Assembly: GCA_002633005.1 (NCBI GenBank)
Contig: NMRA01000242.1
Span: forward strand, 346,868-410,867
Length of the DNA stretch: 64,000 bases
DNA from: Phoronis australis
Lineage: Eukaryota > Phoronida > Phoronidae
Reading direction: 5' to 3'
Below the pieces are notes generated by a model. The model saw only the letters and a program-made list of their open reading frames with translations. It did no database searches and was not told the origin of the DNA. Both the position numbers and the translations under genes were made by a program. Positions 46,697 through 58,823 of this stretch are shown piece after piece (the first letter of the stretch is position 1; each line of letters begins with the position of its first letter).

Positions 46697-49600
46697 CTGA
46701 AATGATAAACAAGTACACTGTATTCTGTTTTGTTTCGTTTTCAATCACATTTCTTGCATTCTCATAAGAAGCCTTTAGTAATTTGTTGACTTTCTGAGCA
46801 GCCACAGGCCAGCAACATGTTTCACTTTTTCATTATTTGTGCTTGCAAAACTAAAACTAGAAGCTCATTTCTAATCAGCATGATACAAAAAAAACAATAA
46901 ACAATCAGTATTAGCATCACAATATTATAACAATAATTCCAACCAAAGCCCGAGTCTATTGTCTCCACCCTTTTATGAGACTACACAGACAACCTGCCAC
47001 AGAAGGTCACATTTTAAGTAAACCTTCATCCGATTGGATCACATTTTGCCAATGAATCACACTGACACGCCACCTTCATTTGGGGAAATACACTAAAAAT
47101 CACATAAACACACACCTTTAATTAATTCAGACTACGTTCCACAGTATTCTCAGCCTCAGGTATACTTAGTGTACCCAGTCCTTGAGACAGGTCGCATATA
47201 TTTTTACTCTGATAAAATCTTCCCATTCTGGTTGGATCTAAATTGTAGCTGTATGTTTTACTGTATTTCCACAGTCCAAATCTTTTTCGAGACCCCGTCC
47301 CTATTTCCCCAACACTCACCGTTAGACGTAACCACTGTATAGTCCTTACTGGTGTGATAGGTGGCAGCATGCTGCATGAGCGCCTTTCGTCGTCGGAAGT
47401 TCAGATCACACACGTCACACCTGTACCTGTACACCTTCAGGTGGACACTCTCTATATGTGTGCCCAAGTTAGACTTGTCCTTGAATTGTTTACCACAATA
47501 GCTGCACACGAATGGCATCTCACCTGTGAATCAGTGCAACTTGTGAACACGGCTATATTTATGATACATATTCAGCATTGAGCAAGGAAAACTAAGGAGC
47601 CGCACGTTGACACCCTCGCGTTGACACCCTCCAATAATGCCTTGTATATATAAGGAAACTGGTAGAGGAGCTAGTGTGTCTGTTTCCTTTACTCAATGTC
47701 ATGGGTTCAACTCCAGACGATCAGTGCAATGGGCCCACTTGAGTGACCTGAACCCGTCTAGTACAATGAGTACCACCCAGTGCCAAACCACCAGAAATTA
47801 TTATATAAGGTAAGCGGTAAATTATGAAGATAAAATGTTTAAATATGTTGATGAGTGGGGTGAACCAAACTCGACGAAGACTGAGAGGCATGGCACACAG
47901 TGCTCCTCAAGCAAATGTGTCCTTGAAGTTTACACACAAATGAACAAGCTCCTTTTGTCATATCAATGTAAACTACAGTTCTCATCCTTATCAATTATGC
48001 ACGATTCTTTGCTTTTCTTCACTGATTGGCTAATTGTGATCAGTGTTTGTTCAGTGAAACGGACAACAGTAACACAATTACTGTCAAACATGTCCCTTCA
48101 TTAATGTCCTTTGCTTCGACTGTTCCAGTAATGCTGGTATGGAAGGGGAAAGACACTTGAAATAAAAAGTGTATTTGGGCGAGTTCAGAACAAATAAAAG
48201 ATAACCAACAGTTGTTCTTTTACAAAATAGCATGTGACAAGTTGTTGATGTTGTATACTACAGCGGCATATACAGTAGCGTTGTTTATGTAGTGTATTGA
48301 TAAATCAACAGGTCTGGAGTTGTCTGCATCCAATTCGGAACCAAAGGCGAAACCAAGAACACATCAAAGTAGGTCAAATCAGTTATAGCGATATTATGAA
48401 TGGCAGTCGCTACTGAGTGAAACAGGGACAAACTGAAAACTGGTGACAACAAAAATCCATAGAATACACAAAAACCAGGGAAACAGAGGTGTTTAGAACA
48501 CAATCTCAAATAACGTCTGCTCACCAGCCACTCTACGAAAATGGAAGCTAACTTTGATTTGAGGTTCAGCTTTGCCCAATGTGAATGGGCAGAGCTGGAT
48601 TTGGAGGTGTCGCAATTGGAGGTAGCTAGTGAGACATGCGGGGACCAAGTTGACTAAGTGAAGTCCAACAATTCATAGAATCAAAAAAAAATGATAACAC
48701 CAAAACAAAAGGCAAGTGACATCAAAACTTTTGAAACCTGGCTTTTCGGTGTCATTGTATTCCTACGCGTATTGGCTGCAAAGAGGAACAAATTAAGACT
48801 CGGAAAAGAAATGAGGGTTAGATCTTAGGCATGTAGTATAAATATGTTAAAACAATATGTGTTTTTATATGGGCGTGCTATTAGCCGAGATTGATGTGCA
48901 GTGTCAGTTTTTTATGAGGCTGAAATATATTTCATATGAACATAAAAGCAATGCCTAGAAGTTTGTAATTATGTGATGGCATTTTTTCTTAAAGTCTTGA
49001 TTTTTCTCAAAGATAACCGGGATTACAACAAATGGAACTTTAAGCAAGAAACTTGTGTATTCTGTTTCTTTATTTCATCAGCTAAAAAAGTGTGTCCGGT
49101 ACTTTCATTTAAGACCTTTTAGCTCAAGAATTTCACTGTCAAAAATGAATGCATCAGCATTCCTTCAAAAATCAGAAGTTTTGATTTTCGATTGGTGAGC
49201 TTTCGGGCAAACACATCTTAAAGAAAACAAGACAAAATTTTGTACCAAGTGGAATAAAGAAACAAATATTGCAAGTTTTGCACAAAAACGTTTGTGGAAA
49301 ATATGGAGATATCGCTTAAATATCATTTTTTTGTGATTGCAAACATCTGTACATTGCTTTCGTGTACTAAGCAAAAGTGTGATCATCAAGGCTTTTAAGA
49401 ATATGTACTTTTACGAGTCTACTATGAATACATATAAAAGATTATTTAAGAAATTGTATCCTTGATAGTGAAGATAATCCATTACCTTAACTGTGATAAG
49501 TGATAGATAAGCCTGAGCGGTCATATTACAGTAAATATGCTAGACTGACAAGGAGGAAAGAGGTGGTCATATTACAGTAAATATGCTAGACTGACAAGGA

Positions 49601-52600
49601 GGAAAGAGGTGGTCATATTACAGTAAATATGCTAGACTGACAAGGAGGAAAGAGGTGGTCATATTACAGTAAATATGCTAGACTGACAAGGAGGAAAGAG
49701 GTACCTGTGTGAATCCTGGAGTGCACAACCAGATGATATTGTTTGGTGAAGTTCTTGCCACATACGGAGCAGGGGAACGCTCTCTTGCCCTCATGTACCA
49801 CCTCCTTGTGTGCCTTGAGGTTGGCCGCCGTCTTGAATGTGGAGCCACAAAGGTCACAGACGTAGTTCTTGACATTATCATGAACACACCTCATGTGAAT
49901 TTTCATGGTGTACTTATCGGACTTGTATGAGCATTTTTCGCAGGAGCGTAGCCCCTGCCTGTGTGCCCTAATCATGTGTACTGGCAGGTTCATGAATGAC
50001 TTATCACATTCTAAACACTTCTGTTTCTGTCGTGGAACCTTCGAGTGCATCCGAGAAATGTGGTTTTCCAGATCCAGCACATACTTGCCACACACACTGC
50101 ACTCAACTTTCCTATGGAGCCCGTGCGATTTTGCGTGTGCATTAATATTGCACACCAACTTTCCACAAATGCTACATTTTGTCTTTTGGTTCAAGGAGTC
50201 TAGAACAGTCTTGTAATCAGGGTGTCTGGAATGAAGCCTGAGAACGTGGTGGAACAACCTTGAAGAAGCTTGGCCACATATAGGACAGCTGGCTTTAGTC
50301 TTGGCCCTAGACAATTTGGAAATGTCAGGCGAGTCCAAGTTTTCCAGTTCTGAATCAGAACTTTCTTCGTCAAGTGCTTTATACGATGGAACAATTGTTT
50401 TTCTCAAAACGCGACAACTTTTGTCTTCAGTTTGCACAGCCTGTAACACATGTACATAGCATCAGTTTATAGGATGTTGGTAGCAAGTTTTCTTTCAAAC
50501 ACATATTATTAAAAGCAATGCTTTCCTCTGCCATTAAGGCATTTATGGATAATTTGTTCTACTGGCAGCATGGTGGGCCAGGTTACAGAGTGACGATGCT
50601 CTTGGTCACACTGGCAGCATGGTGCTCACAGTGAAGGGCAGGTTACACAGTGATCCTGCTGCTCACAGTGATGGACAGGTTACGCAACGATGATGCTCTT
50701 AATCAAACATGTTGGGCTCCAAATCACTTTTTCATTGGTTGATTTACTTAATACTGATTGACTACTAAAGTAATATAGTACAGCACTGCACAAGAAACTG
50801 GTAGAGATGAACATGGATACAAACTAACTAGGATGAGAGAATGCATAGGAAGAATGACAATATGATGATTGTGTAGATAAAAGATGTATATAAAGATTGC
50901 AATCATGTGATGCACATAGATATATGAAAAAGCGTTAGTTTCATTATTTTAAAATTCATGACAAATTGCGCTGACGTTTCATAAAGGTTCTATTTTTCAT
51001 AAGGCTGTTCCATAGCTTGACTCCAGTCTAATACAAGAGCAACGCGGAGCATTAAAATGCAGCCACAATTGCACCTCAAATGGTACGTCTCTAAGGGAGT
51101 TTAATAGTATTACGAAAATGGCCATTAGTTGACACAGAATACATCAAACCCACCCGAAACTGGGAAGTTGTTGTCGTCATACTAAGAGAAAACTATATGT
51201 CGAATTTCACAGGCTAAATATGGACTCAAAAGTTTTTAAAATGGCAACAAGCTGGAGCAGAATACCTCAAATGCATCTGAAAATGAGATGGCATCGTCGT
51301 CATCTTAATACAATCCTATTTGATAAATTTCATGATAACCCATCAAGAAGTCTAAAGACGGAAGTGAATATAAAAAACAGTATAATTGCCACTAAGCGAG
51401 GGACACAGTCATAGTCAGATTTGTCTGAAATTCAGTGTCATTTGTTGTCAGCTTCATGGAACACATTTACCAAAACTCAATAAGATCCTGTAATGGATTC
51501 AGTAGATACCGAAATGAACGGCATGTAGTTATGTACACGAGGACGCAAAAACAAGGGGAATTTGTTTTAGGAAATCTGCAAAATATGCAAGTTAAGCATA
51601 ATTGCATGTGAAGAAATTGCTGAAAGTGGCCCCTATAAAAGTCTGGCGACAACGTAGAGATCTCATTAAGGATATTCCACTACACATTGAATGTGTCTTC
51701 AAGTGTCTACAAACTTGTTTACCACATGTCTGAACTGAAAAAATATTTCTGAACTTTCTTTCATAAATCTGTTTGTTCTGTCGTTGAAACTACTTTTGCA
51801 AGTTCTTGAGCTGGTGACATTCAACTTTCACTAACATTAAGCAAGTCAACAATAGCACTTTTTCTGAATTGTAAAAACAACCTCAATTTCAGGCTCTGTC
51901 TTCTTTGTTGTCTCAGATTTCCGTGGCCGACCAACTCTACGCTTTCGTGGTATATCGCAGCTTCCTTCACCAGGTGTCACTGCTGTGAATATTTGTGAAG
52001 AAGAGCAATTACATTAACTATACAGTTGTGCTTAAAGACATCAAAATAGAATTTTTCAAACAACACTTTGTTGATGTACAAATGAGGCATTACTAAATAT
52101 GAAGAACATGTCAGACTATTCATCTAATGAATAACTTACATTCTAAAAACATGTTTAATGTTCCTTAGAAAAAATTACAATGTACAATAATAAAAGTTAA
52201 GCCCAGAAAGCGCTAGAAAGAAATATAAAAAGCTAATTGTCACTTAATATGCAGCCATCGTCAGTAAGCCGCACAACTGTCACTTAATATGCAGCCATCG
52301 TCAGTAAGTCACACAACTGTCACTTAATATGCAGCCATCGTCAGTAAGCCGCACAACTGTCACTTAATATGCAGCCATCGTCAGTAAACCACACAACTGT
52401 CACTTAATATGCAGCCATCGTCAGTAAGCCGCACAACTGTCACTTAATATGCAGCCATCGTCAGTAAGCCACACAACTGTCACTTAATATGCAGCCATCG
52501 TCAGTAAGCCGCACAACTGTCACTTAATATGCAGCCATCGTCAGTAAGCCACACAACTGCCACTTAATATGCAGCCATCGTCAGTAAGCCACTTAACTGT

Positions 52601-55469
52601 CACTTAATATGCAGCCATCGTCAGTAAGCCACACAACTATCACTTAACCCTTATCCTGCTGAGCCTCTATTCAGACTACTTTCCCTGTGTGCTGAGCTAA
52701 GTAGGTCACCACTACTGCTTTACACTAAGCTGTTCTGGAGGTCACCTAGACAAATGACCTAACAATTTTCAATTGGAAATTTGAAGGGGAAATATTAAAT
52801 TAACAGAAAAGAAGTCAATACAAAACTTGTGCAGAATTTAATGGAGAATTTCACCATATATAAGTCTTTATCATAGCCTTGGTGAAAGTAAACTGATNTG
52901 TCACTTAATATGCAGCCATCGCCAGTAAGCCACACAACAGTCACTTAATATGCAGCCATCATCAGTAAGCCACACTTGAAACCATTCATTCTTCCACCAG
53001 GTGAGGACTGGAGGAACTATGTATAACATGAGTGAAAGAAACATTTGGCATGCAAAGACGTCACAAATAAATAAGAAAAAAACTAAATATGTGAAGATTT
53101 CATTCAGATTTCTAACAGAATGTAAAATTGACTGCCATAGTCAAAATTACCGATTCAATGAGAGTAGGCCTTATTTGATTTTTAGCCACCTCACAGGGCA
53201 AAAAAGACCTGTCCAGCCTTAAATTCTCTCAAAATATTAACAAAAACACTCTCAAGAACAACATTTTTGAAAGCTTTCAGCTGCTTCTGAAGTGCTTAAA
53301 ACATCAAACCTTAAACACGCCAACTAAGTATCATGTAAGTGAAATAAGTGAGCACTGACGACGCATCCGTTTCTTTCAATGAGCAGCACTCCTTACCCTC
53401 ATCGGCCACAGGTGTTACCCGCTCCTTCACTAGCGACACCTGGCTAACGTCACATGACACACTGTCTTCTTCCACACTCACAAAGGTTTTACCTGCAGAA
53501 AATCAATAATCCTGAACAAAAATTATCATCGTTTAGGTCTGCTAATCTTCTTTCTTCACAAACTGTCAGCAAAGCTGTTCATTTTAATAGTTTTTTGTTA
53601 CTAATACATTTCTGTCTTGATGAGTTGCAGTTCTTCTGACATAAAACACAATTCACTTCTTACCAGTTCAGTTATTTTCTCATTAATGCAATTCTTTTCT
53701 TACAACCTGTAGTTCTTCTTGTCAACCATTCACTTCTTACTAAATCAATTCTTTTCTCACTAACTTCTATGGGTGAATAAAAACTGAACAGTTCCAAGGC
53801 AGGGCATTGAAGATGTGATTGTCTCGTCACAGCCATAGAAAGGTCAACTGTGAATAGCGCAGTTGAGAGCAAAAAAAATTGAACTTAACCAGTAAATGGG
53901 TATTCAGTGGGTTAGTTATCAAAGGAATAAAATAGAAATTATTATGCAATCACTTTCTGAAGCACCAAGATAAAACAGACATTGAATTTACAGTAACATA
54001 GCCTTGTTCACTGATCCAAACACCCAAGACAATCAGACAAATGTGTGTATAAGTCTCTCACCTTGCACACTGATCACATATGGGTCAGAGTTCTCTCGTA
54101 ACACAGTGATGGCATTCTCACCTGAAATTAACATAATTCATTACATAGTAAATGAAGGATAAAAAATACGACAATGTTGCCAAGGTTTGGTAATGTTGAT
54201 CTAGTACAAATACAATCCAAGTTTGAAACTTGAAAGAACAAACTATGACTTGGTTGTTTTCACATCAAAGCACCATTACACCCATGATCATTCATTTAAT
54301 AACAAGAGCAATGCAAAATGTAATAGGTGTCCACAGTGCATCGCAAATGGTGTGTTTCTAGGGTGCTTATCAGCTTCAAGAAGCAACAACTGGACCACAA
54401 GGGGGAGTGGCAACAGTCAGAATTAAGTGTACTTGGCAGTTGGTACCTCACCCTTTCAAACTAACATTTGAAGCAAAGAAGTAAAACATGTAACAAAGGG
54501 GCATCCAAAAATTAACAGGTCTAGTCTTTTCATAAAGAAAAATCACAAACTTTGGCAGACACAAAGAAAAACTTAAAACGATATAACGGCACAGCACTTG
54601 CACATGTTAGAATCTGCTCAAACCTGGTAAATGTTACCAACTCCAAAATGAAACCGCCTCTAGAGGGTGCTGCAGCACAAGCCAAATCTGCCAGAAAATC
54701 AACTGAAGCCAGCACACTGATATAACACACAAACACAAAAGTGTCAGATTTTTATTGGAACCCATCGATCATCTAGATCCTATCCCAAAGTACTCTTTTT
54801 AAAAATATTAAAACAGACGGTCAAACACAAAAGGGTCACAAAGGGTGTGTTGCAGAACTCAAATTCACCTAAAATCGACATATACCGCAGCATTGCCATC
54901 ACATATTCTTGTTCTAAGCCGTGTGACCAGAATGACTGGAACTAGGCTGGATGTGTGACCAGAATGGCTGGAACTAGATTGGTTGTGTGACCAGAATGGC
55001 TAGTTGCGTGACCAGAATGACTGGAACTAGGCTTGTTGAGAGATCAGATTGGCTGAAACGAGGCTGGTTTTGTGACTAGAATGGCTGGAACTAGGCCAGC
55101 GTGTGACCAGATTGACTGGAACTAGACTGGTTGTGTGACCAGAATGAGCGGAACAAGGCTGGTTGAGTGACCAGAATGGGTAAAACTAGGCTGGTTTTGT
55201 GACTAGAATGGCTAGAACAAGGCTGGTTTTGTGACTAGAATGGCTAGAACGAGGCTGCTGTTGTGACCAGAATGGCTAGAATAGCTGGCTCAGTGACCGA
55301 ACTGCTTTTGTATTGTACATTGACTCTTTCAAGTAGGTCAGCTACATACGGTGCTATAATTACCAGATGTTGTGTCCTTGTGTACAAGTCTCTCATTTTT
55401 TTTCAGTGCTATCAATGTCTTCAGCTGCCTGTAGGACAAAGCGACAGTAACCTTCATCTCTCTAAACAT
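46023..55469 (-). CDS. AT-hook plus nine C2H2 zinc-finger protein, seven coding exons
   Basis: Probable nuclear DNA-binding transcriptional regulator; no ortholog recognised. Joining 55469-55364, 54121-54062, 53492-53397, 51979-51882, 50440-49705, 47523-47320 and 46696-46023 gives 1974 nt, an uninterrupted 657-residue frame ending in TAG at 46025-46023. All introns start GT and end AG, and all phases match (1,1,1,0,1,1). Residues 1-87 are a short lead with no recognised domain. An AT-hook lies around residues 99-108 (GRPRK core, 104-108). C2H2 fingers, by first Cys and last His: 172-190 (short, degenerate), 209-226, 234-252, 262-280, 287-307, 315-336, 344-364, 372-393 and 401-422. An HTGE-type linker spans the exon 5/6 junction. 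Residues 435-657 are acidic and Ser/Thr-rich, activation-domain-like. The ATG has an in-frame TGA two codons upstream and A at -3, so it is the likely start; Met5 is an alternative. A 5' non-coding exon probably exists. AT-hook plus fingers implies AT-rich or chromatin targeting (inference). Confidence 0.85.
47320..47523 (-). CDS. Zinc-finger gene coding exon 6, fingers 8-9
   Basis: 204 bases, acceptor ttcacag, donor G|gtgagt (consensus), phase 1 in and out. It carries two canonical C2H2 fingers, with Cys 372/375, His 388/393 and Cys 401/404, His 417/422. The first codon completes the HTGE linker from exon 5, which ties the two exons into one gene. Confidence 0.92.
49521..49704. repeat. 46-bp minisatellite, 4 copies, touching a splice donor
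   Basis: Four near-identical units with TCATATTACAGTAAATATGC and AAGGAGGAAAGAGGT. The last unit merges into the exon 5 donor (intron begins 49704 on the minus strand). On the transcribed strand each unit contains CTCTTTCCTCCTTGTCAG, a good 3' splice-site look-alike. Confidence 0.95.
49705..50440 (-). CDS. Zinc-finger gene coding exon 5, fingers 1-7
   Basis: The largest exon, 736 bases, phase 0 in and phase 1 out, acceptor gttacag, donor G|gtacct. It begins with an acidic Ser-rich stretch (ALDEESSDSELENLDSPD), then seven C2H2 units. Several have short 9-residue C-to-H spacing (fingers 2-4) and the last two are canonical. It ends inside the HTGE linker, completed by exon 6. The donor touches a 46-bp minisatellite. 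Confidence 0.93.
51031..51460 (+). repeat. Dispersed repeat, same family, copy 3 (intronic)
   Basis: ACAAGAGCAACGCGGAGCAT, then AAATGGCCATTAG and CATGATAA phrases; lies in the region between coding exons 4 and 3 side introns of the zinc-finger gene, antisense to it. Confidence 0.5.
51882..51979 (-). CDS. Zinc-finger gene coding exon 4, AT-hook
   Basis: Encodes residues 88-120, including the AT-hook PRKRRVGRPRKSE. This class of motif binds the minor groove of AT-rich DNA. The acceptor is a tandem cagcag (NAGNAG): using the upstream AG adds three bases (51980-51982) and one Ala codon without changing frame. The donor is the weak GAG|gttgtt, phase 0. Confidence 0.78.
52239..52652. repeat. 40-bp minisatellite, 10 copies (intronic)
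   Basis: Unit with CACTTAATATGCAGCCATCG and TCAGTAAGCCACACAACTGT at an exact 40-base period; alternating CCGC/CCAC variants suggest an 80-bp higher-order period in part of the array. Confidence 0.95.
52899..52985. repeat. 40-bp minisatellite, 2 more copies after N 52898
   Basis: Same unit as 52239-52652. The 245 bases between end in an N, so contig order or overlap here is uncertain. Confidence 0.9.
53397..53492 (-). CDS. Zinc-finger gene coding exon 3
   Basis: Ninety-six bases with acceptor ttctgcag and strong donor G|gtaagg, phase 1 in and out. It encodes a Val/Ser/Glu-rich segment (residues 56-87) with no recognised domain. The other two forward frames through the exon hit stops near its start. 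Confidence 0.72.
54062..54121 (-). CDS. Zinc-finger gene coding exon 2
   Basis: Sixty bases between a ttcag acceptor and a G|gtgaga donor, phase 1 at both ends and open only in the joined frame. It encodes residues 36-55 (ENAITVLRENSDPYVISVQ). The exact phase match to both neighbours is the main support. Confidence 0.7.
54300..54700 (+). repeat. Dispersed repeat, same family, copy 4 (intronic)
   Basis: AACAAGAGCAATGCAAAATG start, then GCCTCTAGAGGGTGCTGC-type phrases. Inside the first intron of the zinc-finger gene. Confidence 0.45.
54930..55290. repeat. 30-bp degenerate minisatellite, about 12 copies (intronic)
   Basis: Unit GTGACCAGAATGGCTGGAAC plus TAGGCTGGTT, variable length, in the first intron of the zinc-finger gene. 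Confidence 0.85.
55364..55469 (-). CDS. Zinc-finger gene coding exon 1 (start codon)
   Basis: Coding part of an exon whose acceptor (gttgcag) ends at 55477, so the exon carries seven bases of 5' UTR up to 55476. ATG at 55469-55467, 35 codons plus one base (phase 1), donor G|gtaatt. It encodes a Lys/Leu-rich N-terminus with no recognised domain. This is the least certain exon: it rests on splice signals, phase match to the next exon and the in-frame TGA just before the ATG, with no domain support. Confidence 0.6.
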
Positions 55470-55479
55470 GGTTCACCTG

Positions 55480-57100
55480 CAACACAATGAAATACATGTT
55501 ACCTTCTTAAACAATAGGTAAGTTTAATAACCTTTCAAATAAAGTTCCTCTAAAACACTGTCTCAAGTATTTTACGATAACAGATTCACATTAGACAGTC
55601 ATATAGGGAACGTGCTTCAGCGCAAGCTAAATCAAGAAACATTTTTGTCAACAAATTCCAATGCTTGACCAGCCAAAACTCCTCCAGTGGTAATTTATTC
55701 ACTAGACAGCCTTTAAATCAAGCCAATGACTTTGAACAAGATCATTGAAATTTGATTTTTGTAACATTGCTAGCAGTAGCAGGACTTTCTCCAACACGCC
55801 AGCTAAAAAGTAACAACAAGTAACAACAAGTAACAACAAGTAACAACAAGTAACAACAAGTAACAACAAGTCTGCAGTTTGATATCATGATATAGGAGAG
55901 GACCAGTTGATCAAACACTAACAACACTCTATAATAATTCTGAAATATAATCAACGTCTTGAACAACAATTGTGATGGCGTTTTCTGAAGCACCTGGAAA
56001 TCTCCTGCGAACTTCCTTTGAAGATGATCACAGACGCACTCATCAGGTGATGTAACTTCACTGCAGCTCCATTTTGGAGTGAAAAACTGTGTAGACCTTG
56101 ACTAAATTGAAAATTTAATATTTTTTATCAATGACAGCCATGTCAGCACAGTGCACCAAAGGAAATTGAATTTTGTTATTACTGCCACACTCATTGCCAG
56201 AATATCGAGAATTTCTTGATTTCCATTTTCCACATTGTGTTTCAAATATCCACTTTGTTTACTCTTGCACAGTCAAAGCTGATGGCTACAGCATAAACAA
56301 GTACTGCAATGTATATTCTCTGTCTAGTATCGCATCAAGCGGCTGATAAGAGTGCCTGTGACTTTGACGTCCATTAATTTTTTAACTATCCCAATAATTC
56401 TAACCAAAAAATTTGGCTCTCCGTTGGCTACAGTCAGAGATGTTGGGATCGCTCCTGTATAGCTACAGCGAGCGGCTGATAATGCTTGTGTAAGCCTGTG
56501 GTCGAAATAGATTGTACCATCACCATGTCAACTGGCCACAGTAGGAACAGTGGTACTGCTTATGGTACAGCATGGACATCCCGTAGGCCTTTCATTAGCC
56601 GGAAGCTTTTGGGCGAATTATGCCTCAGTGATTTCATCAAATTCACATTGCTATAAGTACCTTTTGTGCATAGAGGGTCGCCTTAGGAGACTGTCGATGA
56701 CTTTAATTCCTTTTAACCCGAACAAATACACTGTAATCAAACTTTAAAAAAATGTGAGTAGTCCTTCATTCAGTTGCCTGTATCAGTAACTGGCCATTTT
56801 TACACTGGTCGCGCCAGATGTGATGGGAATATTTATTGAGTTGGAAGGAATTACAGACATCCACAGCTTTCTAAGGGTTCTAAGTGTCCCTCTTTGTGCA
56901 AAAGGTACATATACATATAGCAACATGACTCTGATGGTTTAATCAAAGTGAAGCACAATTCGCTGAAAAAGTTCCCTCGCATGAAGGACCTATTGGATGG
57001 CCACCGCCTCTACTGGTAGTTGAAACCATGGCACGTTGTCTATGAATGTTTAATCCACAGGCGCTTCAATTTCCCGATGACTCATAACCGTATATACGAA
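55480..57100. other. Upstream region of the zinc-finger gene
   Basis: Expected to contain the 5' UTR exon and promoter. I could not place either. No TATA box with a convincing start was seen. Confidence 0.4.
55806..55870. repeat. 10-bp tandem repeat, 6 copies
   Basis: Perfect AGTAACAACA units. Confidence 0.95.
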
Positions 57101-57102
57101 AA

Positions 57103-58823
57103 ATAAAGGTTGGACACTAAAACTTTGCCGAGCTGAGGCTCCCAACTTCAACTGTCCCAAGTACAAATAAAATCTCCGTGTATCTTTCTCAAGCTGGTAT
57201 TGCACAAACTTCCGAAGCCTTATCTTTCCTTGATTCCATTAAATTATCCCTGTGAGTGGTGAATTGGCGACGAAATTTTCAAAACAAACTCAAAACTCTG
57301 AATTCAAGGACCTAAAATACTTAACATGGCAGATTTCAGTTGTGCTTTAACATGTGCACCTGTCGAAGATAAAATTTCAAGTTTGAGCAAGCAACCCCTA
57401 CGTCAAAGTCAAGGAATCTATCTCCAATTTCAATGATTGAGGTTATCAAAAGTAACCTTCCACTTCCAATTTGTTTCTTGTTATAGCTCATTTTAACCCT
57501 TAACCTAGAATTTAATTGCAAGAAGCGGCGTATTTTGTGTTTGATCTTGACCTTATGTGCTACTCTTTGTTGAAGCACATCGGATTTTTGGTGGACATTT
57601 CCGATGTCTGACCACACGTTTAGTCACGGTAAATCGTCATCGGTAAATGCCAGATTTCGCTGTAGGCCAGAGTTAGAAGCCAGCAACCCTTGGTACCACG
57701 GTTATAAACAATGCTGATTAGCATAATCAGAGTTTAATTACATTCAAACTGCTACTAAATTATGTGGAGGACATACCAGAATTGCTTCGGGAGCATCTGC
57801 CAAAAACCTAGCCTTGGTACAAAGCTGTATATAAATATATATATATATACAGCTTTGCACCGATGTGGGTAAGATAAAATGTGACACAAAATTAGTGTTA
57901 TTAAAAACTACAGTCTTCCTAAAGTAAACTAAATTATTTAACGGTGTTGGAAAAAATGGCGTTCTACCGTTATTCTGCTGCTAAAGTTGTGGAGCAATCT
58001 TCAGCGACAGCTTTTGGCGCCATGATATATTGCGTCACCTATTGGCCAGTTTCTCTTTTTGCCGATTCTACAAACAACTATTCATCTTTCACGAGGTTGC
58101 GTACACGTCATAACAAATTATCGGAACTGGTTTCACTTCATTATAAGTTATTAGAATTTTGATACCGAAAAACTGAATTTCAGAAGAAATTTTGCTGCTG
58201 CCAAGGTATCATCATCTCCTGAGAGATGTTGCAAAAATTTTGGAAATGGCATGTGCGTGTGACACAAGCATACTGTTTTCAAAACGATGACATAATTTTC
58301 ATGGTTAGAAAGGCAGAGAGTTACGCAAGAAAATGACGTTTATTGCATTGTTTTTCACTTAAACGGCTGTAACGGGCAAGGTGAGTGTCGGTTGATTCCC
58401 AGATTTTGCATGCACCCCACCCGGTCTTCAGCTTTATACGTTGATACAAGTTTCATGGTGCGGTGACGAGCAGAACTACCCTGGCTGTGTGCAATTTCTG
58501 GATCTACGGAAGAAATACACACAGTTGTACCTAGCTGTATTTTGACGACAGTCTTCATACAGCTAGCTGGCTGGCTACCAAGAACCCAGATGCTCAAAGA
58601 TCGTCTGACATCAAAGTCCTACGTCACAAAATAAGGCCCTTGAATTTATGATTTTGGAGTTTTTTGACATTTTTTGTCATCAAATCACCACTTGTGAAGG
58701 CAATTTGAAGAGATCAAATGAAAGAAGGTATTCAAAGATATGTTCGATGCTAGTTTCGTGGAGTTCCTTGCACATTTGAGTTGAAAATTCTGAGAAAGCA
58801 GATTTTGAGTGTCCAACCTTTAT
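57103..58823 (-). mobile_element. TIR element sharing its core with the 5.5- and 10.8-kb elements
   Basis: Perfect 16-bp inverted ends: ATAAAGGTTGGACACT at 57103-57118 and its reverse complement at 58808-58823. The interior, read on the minus strand, matches the core of 10785-12204 (for example the tract with CAACACTCACC and the AT-rich hairpin at about 57819-57856). No coding capacity; it lies upstream of the zinc-finger gene. Confidence 0.6.

Noticed and set aside
48541-48657. 38-codon clean plus-strand frame starting MEANFDLRFSFAQ inside a zinc-finger gene intron
   Set aside because: Too short and without splice or homology support; may be chance.
49905-50216. 103-codon plus-strand ORF
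   Set aside because: Antisense shadow of the zinc-finger exon 5.
57956-58162. 72-codon plus-strand ORF starting LEKMAFYRYSAAK
   Set aside because: Lies inside the non-coding core of the 57103-58823 element and is not conserved in the related elements.
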